IMG/VR virus record: IMGVR_UViG_3300025141_000034
Span: 61,025 to 125,024 of that record
From: a virus
Direction: 5' to 3' (one strand)
DNA length: 64,000 nt
The notes below the pieces were generated by a model. It did not search any database and had not been told where the DNA came from. It was given only the letters and a program-made list of their open reading frames with translations. Below, piece after piece: positions 44,860-52,266 of the stretch (positions are counted from its first letter, which is position 1; the number at the start of each line of letters is the position of its first letter). A program made the translations under genes and the position numbers.

Positions 44860-46071
44860 ATGAACGTATGCATTCACAAGGATCTACTGGGTTCTGATCT
44901 TTATCTAGTCAGTGATTCCGATGGATTTAGATGGTCAAGTTCTATACCTCATGACTACTGGCTTTGTGGAAGATCTGATGATTACGCTAGAAGCATAGAC
45001 CTATTGGCATCTGCTGCAGGTGTTGATCTTAGGATTGAACCTTCCAGCTCATATTCAAAGATGTGGAGCTCTCTAAGGGAATGTGGAACGATGGGTGTCC
45101 CTCTTCGGCATGCGCTTGCGGGAGACGTCTTTTGTGCTCACATTAAGCAGCTTCTGGCCCAGATCCATGAACTTCTATGCGATTATCATGACACATATTA
45201 TACTAGGGAGTTCGTGACAATACGTCAGTTCCTGCAGGGTTTAGAGAGATGCAAGATTGATAAAAAAGGTGTGTATAAGATCTTAGACGACGACTCCGAG
45301 AGAGACGGATCTCTCAGGTCATTTCTCCCTGACCAGCGCGGCTTTATTCGTAAGCCCGTGTATAGCCAGATTTCATCATGCAGCGGTAGGTTAACAGTCA
45401 CAGAAGGTCCGTCAATTCTAACACTTAGAAAGGATAGAAGACATCTTATAAAGTCTTCCTCACCAACTGGATCCATTGTCCAGGTTGACTTTGTCTCACT
45501 TGAACCGAGGGTCGCACTTTCAGTTGCAGGACGTGAATCACAGGGTGATATCTATGAGATGGTCCGTCAAGACGTCTTGGGTGGCATAGCTAGTAGAAAT
45601 GTTGCAAAGGTTGCAACTATCGGATCTCTATATGGGATGTCATCTAGAAAGCTATCTGAGATCTTAGGCGACATTAGTGCCTCTGAGGCTGTTAAAATCT
45701 TAAAGACAATTAGAGATTATTTTAGAATATCTGGTCTTGAAAAGAGATTAAAGCTAGAGGCTTCCAAGGGAGGCTCTATCAAAAGTCACTATGGAAGAGC
45801 TATGAATGTTGAGGATGTTTCTGGGCATGTTCTTGTTAATAGATTTGTTCAATCAACAGCGGCTGACGCAGCCATTCTTGGATTTTCAAATCTTGTTAAT
45901 AATATCAGAGAAAGAGGTATCGACATAAAGCCTATCTTTGTAATACATGACGCACTTATTCTTGATATTGAGAAGAGAGATCTTGATCAATTTTTTGAAA
46001 TAGCGTCAAAAAATATTATTCTTCCAAGATTAATAGGAAGTTTTCCTGTCTCATCAGAGATCATAAGCTAA
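44860..46071 (+). CDS. Compact family A DNA polymerase (palm/fingers only)
   Basis: 403 residues, less than half of typical PolI-type enzymes. Motif A VDFVSLEPR (D210, E215, R217), motif B R246-NVAK250-VATIGSLY258-G and motif C IHDAL (H363, D364, A365) are all present in order, so the polymerase fold is clear. Motif C normally reads HDE; here the Glu is Ala. The N-terminal ~190 residues show no 3'-5' exonuclease motifs. Proofreading may be on another polypeptide outside the window, as in phages with split PolA. GTG 44857 precedes ATG 44860; TAAGAT at 44845-44850 may be a -10 box with almost no leader. Confidence 0.82.
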   Translation: MNVCIHKDLLGSDLYLVSDSDGFRWSSSIPHDYWLCGRSDDYARSIDLLASAAGVDLRIEPSSSYSKMWSSLRECGTMGVPLRHALAGDVFCAHIKQLLAQIHELLCDYHDTYYTREFVTIRQFLQGLERCKIDKKGVYKILDDDSERDGSLRSFLPDQRGFIRKPVYSQISSCSGRLTVTEGPSILTLRKDRRHLIKSSSPTGSIVQVDFVSLEPRVALSVAGRESQGDIYEMVRQDVLGGIASRNVAKVATIGSLYGMSSRKLSEILGDISASEAVKILKTIRDYFRISGLEKRLKLEASKGGSIKSHYGRAMNVEDVSGHVLVNRFVQSTAADAAILGFSNLVNNIRERGIDIKPIFVIHDALILDIEKRDLDQFFEIASKNIILPRLIGSFPVSSEIIS

Positions 46072-46100
46072 CATTGAAATACTTATAGCTGAGGCTGGAA

Positions 46101-46721
46101 ATGAAGATTACTAGAAGACAGCTAAGAAGATTGATTAATGAAGAGATTGAAGTTTTCAATATTAGGAATAAGGGCCAATTTGCCTATGTGATGCAAAATA
46201 TTATGGACAACCCCGATCAGCAGATTAATAATGATCTTATAGAGCCAATAAAGGGAAAGATAATTCTATCAAAGGGGCAGACATTTAATGATATTACGCC
46301 AAATGCATCTTATATTTTAATGAAGTATTACAACATAGAGTCAAATCCATCTGCAAATTTAAGAAAACCTCTTTCAAGAACCCCTAGTAGAGAAATTGAT
46401 CAACAGCGACGTCAAAGTCAGGCTTTACATACAGGCCCAGATGATGTTGACTCAGTCGCAAGTTCACTAATGAGTCATGTTATGGGAGGATCGCCACCGC
46501 TTAGGGGATCAATTAATAAAATTGTAGCGGATGCCAAGAGGGGTGAGATAGCTGTATATCTTCAAGCTCCTGATAAAAGATCTGCAACTGACCAACAGGT
46601 TGCATGTGCTTTAAGATTTTTACTTGATAACAAGATTAATCCAGCAAGTAAGTATATTATTAATCCGTGCGGCTATAAAGATAGAAAGCATTCTGATCTA
46701 ATGATGATTGTTAAGCTTTAA
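46101..46721 (+). CDS. Protein with putative capsid-targeting N-terminus
   Basis: 206 residues starting MKITRRQLRRLINEEIE, which matches the N-terminus of the protein at 4530 in 8 of the first 12 positions and ends in I-N-E, a T4-type prohead protease site. The remainder has a helical middle and a C-terminal alpha/beta region (IVADAKRGEIAVYLQAP, QQVACALRFLLDNKIN). No family recognised. Although it lies in the replication region, the tag suggests that it may be packaged in the head and delivered with DNA. This is an inference. Confidence 0.6.
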   Translation: MKITRRQLRRLINEEIEVFNIRNKGQFAYVMQNIMDNPDQQINNDLIEPIKGKIILSKGQTFNDITPNASYILMKYYNIESNPSANLRKPLSRTPSREIDQQRRQSQALHTGPDDVDSVASSLMSHVMGGSPPLRGSINKIVADAKRGEIAVYLQAPDKRSATDQQVACALRFLLDNKINPASKYIINPCGYKDRKHSDLMMIVKL

Positions 46722-46740
46722 TGTACAGTTAAGCTCTTAA

Positions 46741-46749
46741 TGTTATAAT
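46741..46749 (+). promoter_or_regulatory. Candidate extended -10 promoter (TGTTATAAT)
   Basis: A perfect TATAAT preceded by TG and one base, located 16 bases before the HD-domain start. No TTGACA-like -35 at the right distance. The best promoter match I found in the window. Confidence 0.5.
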
Positions 46750-46764
46750 TTATAAGAGGTGACT

Positions 46765-47352
46765 ATGGAATTATCATTAGATCAAATTGAAAATAACTGG
46801 AGCTTATTTGAAAAACTTTGCGGAAGGCTCTGCGATCAAAATTTAGATCGGATGGTAGAAAGCTTAGGGGAGAGACTTTCTATATCACCTGCCAGCTCAA
46901 GAATCGATCAGTATAATGCGTATCCAGGAGGTTTAGTTCAACATACACTTGACGTAACTTCTACTGCGAGAACGGTTAATGATTCTCACGATCTTGGATT
47001 ACCTGTAAGCTCAATATTAAAAGTATGTCTTCTTCATGATCTGGGTAAGGTTGGTGATCTTGAGAATGACTATTTTGTCTCACAGGACTCAGACTGGCAC
47101 CGGGATAAGCTTGGTCAGATGTTTAAGTTTAATGAAAAGATATCGAAGATGTCTATTTCGCATAGATCACTTTTCCTTCTTCAAAGCTTTAATGTCTCAC
47201 TTACCAAAGATGAGTGGCTAGCCATACAGCTATCTTCTGGATCTCACTTTGAGGAAAATAGATTTTATGTTGGGCATGAGCCCACACTTGCTCTAGCCCT
47301 ACAGCAAGCAAAATCTATGACAATACACAGGTTCAAATCTTGCAATAGCTAA
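46765..47352 (+). CDS. HD-domain hydrolase
   Basis: About 195 residues with QHTLD (H60) and LLHDLGK (H91, D92), the metal-binding HD signature, plus a later GSHFEEN that may supply another ligand. HD enzymes in phages include nucleotidases and phosphodiesterases acting on dNMP/dNTP or cyclic nucleotides; the substrate cannot be read from sequence. The nucleotide-metabolism and replication context favours a nucleotide substrate. ATG 46765 is preceded by AGAGGTG; GTG 46759 lies inside that site. Confidence 0.75.
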   Translation: MELSLDQIENNWSLFEKLCGRLCDQNLDRMVESLGERLSISPASSRIDQYNAYPGGLVQHTLDVTSTARTVNDSHDLGLPVSSILKVCLLHDLGKVGDLENDYFVSQDSDWHRDKLGQMFKFNEKISKMSISHRSLFLLQSFNVSLTKDEWLAIQLSSGSHFEENRFYVGHEPTLALALQQAKSMTIHRFKSCNS

Positions 47353-47353
47353 T

Positions 47354-47362
47354 TGTTATGAA
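47354..47362 (+). promoter_or_regulatory. Candidate extended -10 promoter before the 47374 gene
   Basis: TGTTATGAA, with the GTG start only 11 bases after the box and no Shine-Dalgarno sequence between them. A transcript from here would have almost no leader. It overlaps the decamer TGAATAATTA (47359-47368), which also occurs before 16651 and 21773. Confidence 0.4.
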
Positions 47363-47373
47363 TAATTAGTAAT

Positions 47374-49002
47374 GTGAAAGGTAAAGGCGAGAGTAAGTCT
47401 GGATACTATTCCAGCCACGGAGTCATGGTCCCAATGGGACCTGCATTTTCTTCCGATGGATCTAAATATCTAGGAAGGCCAAGAAGGCCTAGATATGCTG
47501 GGTCATCTGGATCACCCTCAATGCATGCTGATAGCGGATTCTCATCAATCGATGGGCTCGGCAGGGTCAATAAAGGGTATGAAGAAGATGTCAAAATGCT
47601 ACCTATGTTTCCAGGTCAGTCAGATGACGATTTTGACGAAGAAGATGACATTGTAGCATTTTTGAGAACAAGAAAGCTACCTGTATATTCCATCGGAATT
47701 CATCCAAAATTTGAAGAAAGCGGGCTTAAGACGTTTAACGAAGGATTTATTCCAGACTTTGTTTCAGATTTCTTTAAGAGCGCAGGACTATCTGTTCCTG
47801 GAATTGATATTCTAATTGGAAAAATGATTCTCGATAGAGAAGCAGAGCGCGGAAAGGTTGCTATTGACAATCTATGTAGCGGAATTGGTGTCAGTGTTAA
47901 TGAGTTAAGCGCATCACTAATAGATCCAAATGACGATCCAATGATCTTAATAATACAGAGGGTGTGTGAGCTATCTGATAACGATAGACTTGATGCTCGA
48001 GATTATTTTAGAGAATTTCTTAAGGCACTTAAAGACTCGATTGTAACACTAGTTCAGGCTTATGACTCTCTTGCTGTAGTCGTAGCAGGTCAATTAGGTC
48101 CGCAGGCTGCTACTCCTGAAGAGTTAGTAACAGTCCCAGCTACAAATTTTATCTCAGGACTGGCAGGATTTTTTACAAGGGCTCTTCCAGTAGAAAGGCT
48201 TGTCTTTAATCTATCTTCTAGGCTTGCTAGAATGCTCATTGGTACAATGGAGATATCAGACACACTGGAGAAAGCTTCTCCAAGATACAAAGAAGCTATT
48301 GATAGATTTGAAAGCGGATTTGGTCCTATCTTTTCTGCCATTAGATCTAAGCCTGCTCTATCTCTTTCTCGTTTAGGAACACTTTATGCAGCACTCAATG
48401 GAGATAAAAGTCTCTGTATAGTTGAAGAGCTCCCGAAGACAGAAGAGGCAGAAAGTGAAATTACTGTAGATGAAGAAGAGCTTGATCAAGATGATGACTA
48501 TGTTGAGACAGTCGGAGCCGAGCTATCATATGAATCAAATTCTCTTGAATTCCCAGAAGCTGCTGGATGTGCCTGCCCAGTTTCAGAAGCAATGTTTGTG
48601 TTGCTGGAGAATAGATATAATAGTATAGCGAGGAGGCTAGAGATGCCTAAGTCAACATTAAGAGCTTTTGTTAGAGAGATGATAAGAGAGGCAGCAGAAG
48701 ATGAGATATCTGAAGATAACCCAAGCAGATATGGGGGAAGAGGATACCTTCCCAGTGATGTTCTTCCGTACGGCCAGAGCTATATCGATGCTGACGAACG
48801 TGACATGTGGGAAGATGTTAAAGATGAGTATGCCGTAACTTACAAGGGTGATGAAGACTTTACAGGTTACAGTGCCAGATCAACAGCAGAATCAGAGCTT
48901 AAAGAAGCTGCACTTAGAAGAATCATTAGAACTGAAGCAAAGAGAATTCTTGACTCCGACAACGACTCAAAAAAAAAAAAGATACCAAAGACGATGATCT
49001 AG
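47374..49002 (+). CDS. Acidic multi-domain protein with internal start and frameshift signals
   Basis: 542 residues in the annotated frame from GTG. Residues ~1-90 are Gly/Ser/Pro rich, ~90-360 a helical domain (VSDFFKSAGLSVPGIDILIGKMIL, FLKALKDSIVTLVQAYDSLAVVVAGQLG), ~370-400 acidic. At residue ~424 a new segment MPKSTLRAFVREMIREA begins, which has the recurrent tag found at N-termini of other proteins and is preceded by a perfect ribosome-binding site. The frame ends at TAG 49000-49002, just after a 12-A run; the -1 frame stays open to 49184. The protein could be a virion or head component. Its family is not recognised. Confidence 0.65.
   Translation: MKGKGESKSGYYSSHGVMVPMGPAFSSDGSKYLGRPRRPRYAGSSGSPSMHADSGFSSIDGLGRVNKGYEEDVKMLPMFPGQSDDDFDEEDDIVAFLRTRKLPVYSIGIHPKFEESGLKTFNEGFIPDFVSDFFKSAGLSVPGIDILIGKMILDREAERGKVAIDNLCSGIGVSVNELSASLIDPNDDPMILIIQRVCELSDNDRLDARDYFREFLKALKDSIVTLVQAYDSLAVVVAGQLGPQAATPEELVTVPATNFISGLAGFFTRALPVERLVFNLSSRLARMLIGTMEISDTLEKASPRYKEAIDRFESGFGPIFSAIRSKPALSLSRLGTLYAALNGDKSLCIVEELPKTEEAESEITVDEEELDQDDDYVETVGAELSYESNSLEFPEAAGCACPVSEAMFVLLENRYNSIARRLEMPKSTLRAFVREMIREAAEDEISEDNPSRYGGRGYLPSDVLPYGQSYIDADERDMWEDVKDEYAVTYKGDEDFTGYSARSTAESELKEAALRRIIRTEAKRILDSDNDSKKKKIPKTMI
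48630..48645 (+). promoter_or_regulatory. Internal ribosome-binding site and ATG within the 47374 gene
   Basis: GAGGAGG (48630-48636), a 6-base spacer, then ATG 48643-48645 in the host gene's frame. Initiation here would give MPKSTLRAFVREMIREA..., 119 residues in frame or 180 if the later -1 shift occurs. The product would carry the recurrent tag exactly at its N-terminus. Confidence 0.55.
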
Positions 49003-49184
49003 ATGAGTTCAGCGGAGCATCAGCAGGCGGGGGAGGACCAGCTACACCAGTTGGAACAGGTCCTGACGGCAGAGACTCTAGTGGAAAGGCTGCACGACAG
49101 AGAGCAATTGATGCTAATAGAAGATTCTTTGGTGGAGGAAAAAGCTCTGATTCCTGGATGGTTTATCCGACAAAGGGATACTAA
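48969..49184 (+). other. A12 slippery run and -1 frame extension
   Basis: Twelve A residues (48969-48980) followed by G contain A-AAA-AAG in the proper phase, the heptamer used for -1 frameshifting in E. coli dnaX. The 0 frame stops 20 bases later. From 48981 the -1 frame is open for 67 codons (DTKDDDLDEFSG at the start, DSWMVYPTKGY at the end; stop 49182-49184). The peptide has an ordinary composition and continues the acidic, Gly-rich style of the gene. A one-base sequencing or assembly loss in the A run would explain it equally well. Confidence 0.65.
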
Positions 49185-49220
49185 TTCTTGAACATTCGTG
49201 AATTTGGCTGTATGTTTAAA

Positions 49221-49242
49221 TTGTGATCTTGTTATATCACAA
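49221..49242 (+). promoter_or_regulatory. Inverted repeat with -10-like box upstream of the SSB gene
   Basis: TTGTGAT (49221-49227) and ATCACAA (49236-49242) flank an 8-base centre. A TGTTATATC box (49230-49238) overlaps it, so the palindrome may be an operator on a promoter for the gp32-like gene. If transcription starts further upstream, the same sequence would be an RNA hairpin in the leader, about 33 bases before the ribosome-binding site. Confidence 0.4.
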
Positions 49243-49284
49243 AAATATTGCCAATTTACCAGTTTAAAAATTTAGGAGGTTAAC

Positions 49285-50058
49285 ATGGCATTTGACAGAG
49301 AGGCCTTAAAGCGTCGGCTAGACGCCTTGAGTGGAAATAGAAGAAAGAAGTCTTCAACCTGGAGACCTACAGAGGGTGAGGATTCTACTATCCGCATTCT
49401 TTCATTTCCAGATAATGATGGTCAGCCGTTTAAGGAGCTTTGGTTCTACTATAATATCGGAAATAACCCAGGACTTCTTGCACCCTATCAGTTCGACGAC
49501 AAGGATCCAATTCAGGAGCTAATTACAAAGCTTCGTTCTGATGATAACCGTGAGTCCTATGAGCTTGCAAAGAAGCTTTATCCAAAGATGAGAGTCTACG
49601 CTCCAATTATCGTCCGAGGAGAGGAGGATAAAGGTGTTCAGATCTGGGGATTTGGAAAGATGGTATACCAGTCCCTTCTCAATATTATGCTTGATGAGGA
49701 CTATGGTGACATCACTGATCCAGAAAACGGTCGTGATGTCAAGGTTGTTTGTAATCGAGAGGCGGGAAGAAAGTGGGCAACAACTACTGTACGACCCAGG
49801 GGAAGGGTGTCTGACCTCTCATCCAATAAGAAGCAGGGGTCAGAGTGGATGACTAACATTCCTGATCCAACAAAGATGTATGAGTGTAGATCCTATGACG
49901 AACTCACGAAGATCGTTAATGACTGGCTAAACGCTGACACGGACGATGACTCAACAGGAACAAGTATGGGCGGTCCATCAGACAAGCCTAGTACAAGTGA
50001 TTCGACAGGGTCTGGCTATAAGTCATTAGATGCTGCCTTTGCTGATCTAATGGATTAG
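49285..50058 (+). CDS. Single-stranded DNA-binding protein (T4 gp32-like)
   Basis: 257 residues. Near the N-terminus KRRLDALSGNRRKKSSTWRPTEGEDSTIRIL is the typical opening of gp32-type SSBs, followed by an OB-fold core (VYAPIIVRGEEDKGVQIWGFGKMVYQSLL) and DITDPENGRDV. The C-terminal tail is acidic and Ser/Gly rich, ending LDAAFADLMD, as expected for partner binding. The zinc-binding Cys/His set of T4 gp32 is absent (only two scattered Cys). It coats ssDNA in replication and recombination with UvsX downstream. Very strong ribosome-binding site (TAGGAGGT) and own terminator imply high expression. Confidence 0.87.
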   Translation: MAFDREALKRRLDALSGNRRKKSSTWRPTEGEDSTIRILSFPDNDGQPFKELWFYYNIGNNPGLLAPYQFDDKDPIQELITKLRSDDNRESYELAKKLYPKMRVYAPIIVRGEEDKGVQIWGFGKMVYQSLLNIMLDEDYGDITDPENGRDVKVVCNREAGRKWATTTVRPRGRVSDLSSNKKQGSEWMTNIPDPTKMYECRSYDELTKIVNDWLNADTDDDSTGTSMGGPSDKPSTSDSTGSGYKSLDAAFADLMD

Positions 50059-50066
50059 TAATTAAA

Positions 50067-50102
50067 CGAGGAGAGGGGGTAATCTCCTCTCCTCGTGGTT
50101 TT
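50067..50102 (+). terminator. Intrinsic terminator after the SSB gene
   Basis: CGAGGAGAG (50067-50075) pairs with CTCTCCTCG (50087-50095) over 9 bases, followed by TGGTTTTT. It separates the abundant SSB transcript from the recombinase operon. Confidence 0.88.
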
Positions 50103-50136
50103 AAACTACTATTTCTAAACATCAGGAGGGTATATT

Positions 50137-51279
50137 TTGTCAAAGTCAGTAGATTTTACTAGTGATCTTATTAAGTCACTGAATAAGGAGCACGGAAGCC
50201 GTGTAGCATATAATCTAAGTCAGGACATGTCTCCCACACATGTAAAACGATGGATTAGCACTGGCTCTAAGCTTTTAGACTATATTTGTTCAAATAGAAG
50301 AGATGGCGGGCTTCCAGAGGGAAGAATTATTGAAATATTTGGTCCGCCGTCAATAGGAAAGTCTCACATCGCCACACAAATAGCACGTACCACCCAGAAT
50401 ATGGGTGGAATAGTTGTGTATATTGACACTGAAAACGCCACATCTGTTGAAAATTTAAAGATGCTTGGAGTTGATGTCTCCAATAGATTTGTCTACGTTG
50501 ACACACACTGCACAGAAGAGGTTCTTTCTATTGCTGAAGCGACTATCATGAAGGCAAAGGCAATGGACAAGGATATTCCGGTAACTATTGTATGGGACTC
50601 TGTGGCTGCATCTTCTCCAAAGGCAGAGCTTCTAGGAGACTATGACAAAGAGTCAATAGGGCTACAGGCACGTGCGATTTCTAAGGGAATGAGAAAGATA
50701 ACCGGCGTCATTGCAAATCAGAATGTACTGTTCGTAATTCTTAATCAGATAAGAACTAAGATTGGCGTGATGTATGGTGATCCTGATACAACACCAGGTG
50801 GGAAAGCGATCCCATTTCACGCGTCAACAAGAATCAAGCTAGGGGCTGGGCAGCAGATAAAGGACGGCGACGATGTCATTGGAATCCATGTCTCAGCAAA
50901 GACTATTAAAAATAAAGTAGCACCCCCATTCAGAAAGATTGACTTTGAGATTCACTTTGGTGTAGGAATTAAAGAGCATGAGCAGGTTTTCGATCTATTG
51001 AGAAAAAACGGTGCTGAGGCAATTGGTAAAAATCGTGTAGGTGTTTCTGGAACAGGATCCTGGAAAACATTTTCTGTGATAGATTGTGATACAGGTGAAT
51101 CTATTATTGAGAAGAAATTTCATAAATCAGACTTTAATGACATAATGATGAATCAAGAGTATAAAGGATATATTGACGACCTTTTAGAGGCTGTAATGGT
51201 TAAGAAGTTTAGTGAGGATCCTGACATTGACATTGAATCGTATGAAGAGGTTAGGTCAATAGCTCTAGAGGCTGAGTAG
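50137..51279 (+). CDS. uvsX: RecA/UvsX recombinase
   Basis: 380 residues with the complete RecA core: Walker A GPPSIGKS (69-76), VVYIDTENA, Walker B VTIVWDSVAA, and the L2-region signature FVILNQIRTKIGVMYGDPDTTPGGKAIPFHAS. It performs strand exchange, feeding recombination-dependent replication together with the gp32-like SSB upstream and the Mre11-Rad50 fusion. Starts at TTG 50137 with AGGAGGG upstream; no nearby ATG fits. The C-terminus is acidic. Slightly shorter or similar to T4 UvsX (391). Confidence 0.93.
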   Translation: MSKSVDFTSDLIKSLNKEHGSRVAYNLSQDMSPTHVKRWISTGSKLLDYICSNRRDGGLPEGRIIEIFGPPSIGKSHIATQIARTTQNMGGIVVYIDTENATSVENLKMLGVDVSNRFVYVDTHCTEEVLSIAEATIMKAKAMDKDIPVTIVWDSVAASSPKAELLGDYDKESIGLQARAISKGMRKITGVIANQNVLFVILNQIRTKIGVMYGDPDTTPGGKAIPFHASTRIKLGAGQQIKDGDDVIGIHVSAKTIKNKVAPPFRKIDFEIHFGVGIKEHEQVFDLLRKNGAEAIGKNRVGVSGTGSWKTFSVIDCDTGESIIEKKFHKSDFNDIMMNQEYKGYIDDLLEAVMVKKFSEDPDIDIESYEEVRSIALEAE

Positions 51280-51288
51280 GAAGTAGAT

Positions 51289-52266
51289 GTGAGTCAGATT
51301 AGGCCTGTCGTTTTAGTTGACGCCTTCAATCTTTTTATTCGACACTTTGTTGCACATCCAGCAATGAATGACCATGGAAGTCATGTCGGAGGAATTGTTG
51401 GGTTTATTAATGCTCTAAGGAGAATTAGCTCTGAGATGACACCTTCAGACATCGTAGTTGTGTGGGAAGGTGGGGGCTCAAAGAAGAGAAGAGATATCTT
51501 ATCTACATACAAGATGAGCAGAAGACCTCAGAAGCTAAATAGATTTTATGATGATGAGAATATTCCAAACACAATTGAGAATAGGAATGATCAAGTTGCT
51601 TTTTTGATAGAAGCTATAAAGATGCTACCTGTGATCCAAGCGTATATTCCTGACTGTGAGGCAGATGATGTTATCGGCTATCTTTCAAGATATAAGTTTA
51701 GAAATATGAACAAAGTTATAGTATCTTCTGATAGAGACTATTATCAGCTTTTAGATGAGAAGACAATAATATACTCACCAACATGGAAAAGATTTGTCAC
51801 AAAGAAAGAGGTGATTAATAAGTTTAACATCAGTGCCTCAAATTTTTGTCTTGCTAAGTCGATTTGCGGAGATCCCTCCGACAACATCAAAGGTGTAAAG
51901 GGCGCAGGATTTAAAACAATTTCTAAACGATTTCCAGATCTTTCAGGAGAGAGTGACTGTACAATCTCAGAGGTGCTGGAAATTTCTAAGAAAAAACTAC
52001 AAGAGAAAAACTCACCTAAGATCTTCAAAGAAATAGTTAATAATGAGAGACTGATTAGAAGAAATTGGAAGCTAACATATCTTGACACATCAAATCTTGC
52101 ACCCACACAAATTGAAAAAATTGAAAATTGTATTGATACTTTTAGCCCTTCACCTAATAAAATATCACTAATCAGGATGATGATAAAGAATGGAATTCAG
52201 AATCTTGATATTGATCAACTATTTTTATCGATGAGGAATATTGGAAAACGTAATAATGATGAGTGA
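51289..52266 (+). CDS. 5'-3' exonuclease / flap nuclease (T4 RNase H-like)
   Basis: 325 residues. VLVDAFNLFIRHF at the start, DCEADDVIGYL (from D122), SSDRDYYQLL and GDPSDNIKGVKGAGFKT mark the FEN/PIN-like 5' nuclease fold with its metal-binding acidic cluster and helix-hairpin-helix. By family it removes RNA primers and 5' flaps of Okazaki fragments. GTG start with AGGAAG before it; the end overlaps the helicase gene by 11 bases. This supplies the 5' nuclease missing from the small polymerase. Confidence 0.9.
   Translation: MSQIRPVVLVDAFNLFIRHFVAHPAMNDHGSHVGGIVGFINALRRISSEMTPSDIVVVWEGGGSKKRRDILSTYKMSRRPQKLNRFYDDENIPNTIENRNDQVAFLIEAIKMLPVIQAYIPDCEADDVIGYLSRYKFRNMNKVIVSSDRDYYQLLDEKTIIYSPTWKRFVTKKEVINKFNISASNFCLAKSICGDPSDNIKGVKGAGFKTISKRFPDLSGESDCTISEVLEISKKKLQEKNSPKIFKEIVNNERLIRRNWKLTYLDTSNLAPTQIEKIENCIDTFSPSPNKISLIRMMIKNGIQNLDIDQLFLSMRNIGKRNNDE

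Noticed and set aside
49003-49191. 62-codon frame directly after the 47374 gene
   Set aside because: It is the 0-frame shadow of the -1 extension; Gln/Glu/Leu-rich sequence without a start signal. The -1 frame product is the better protein.
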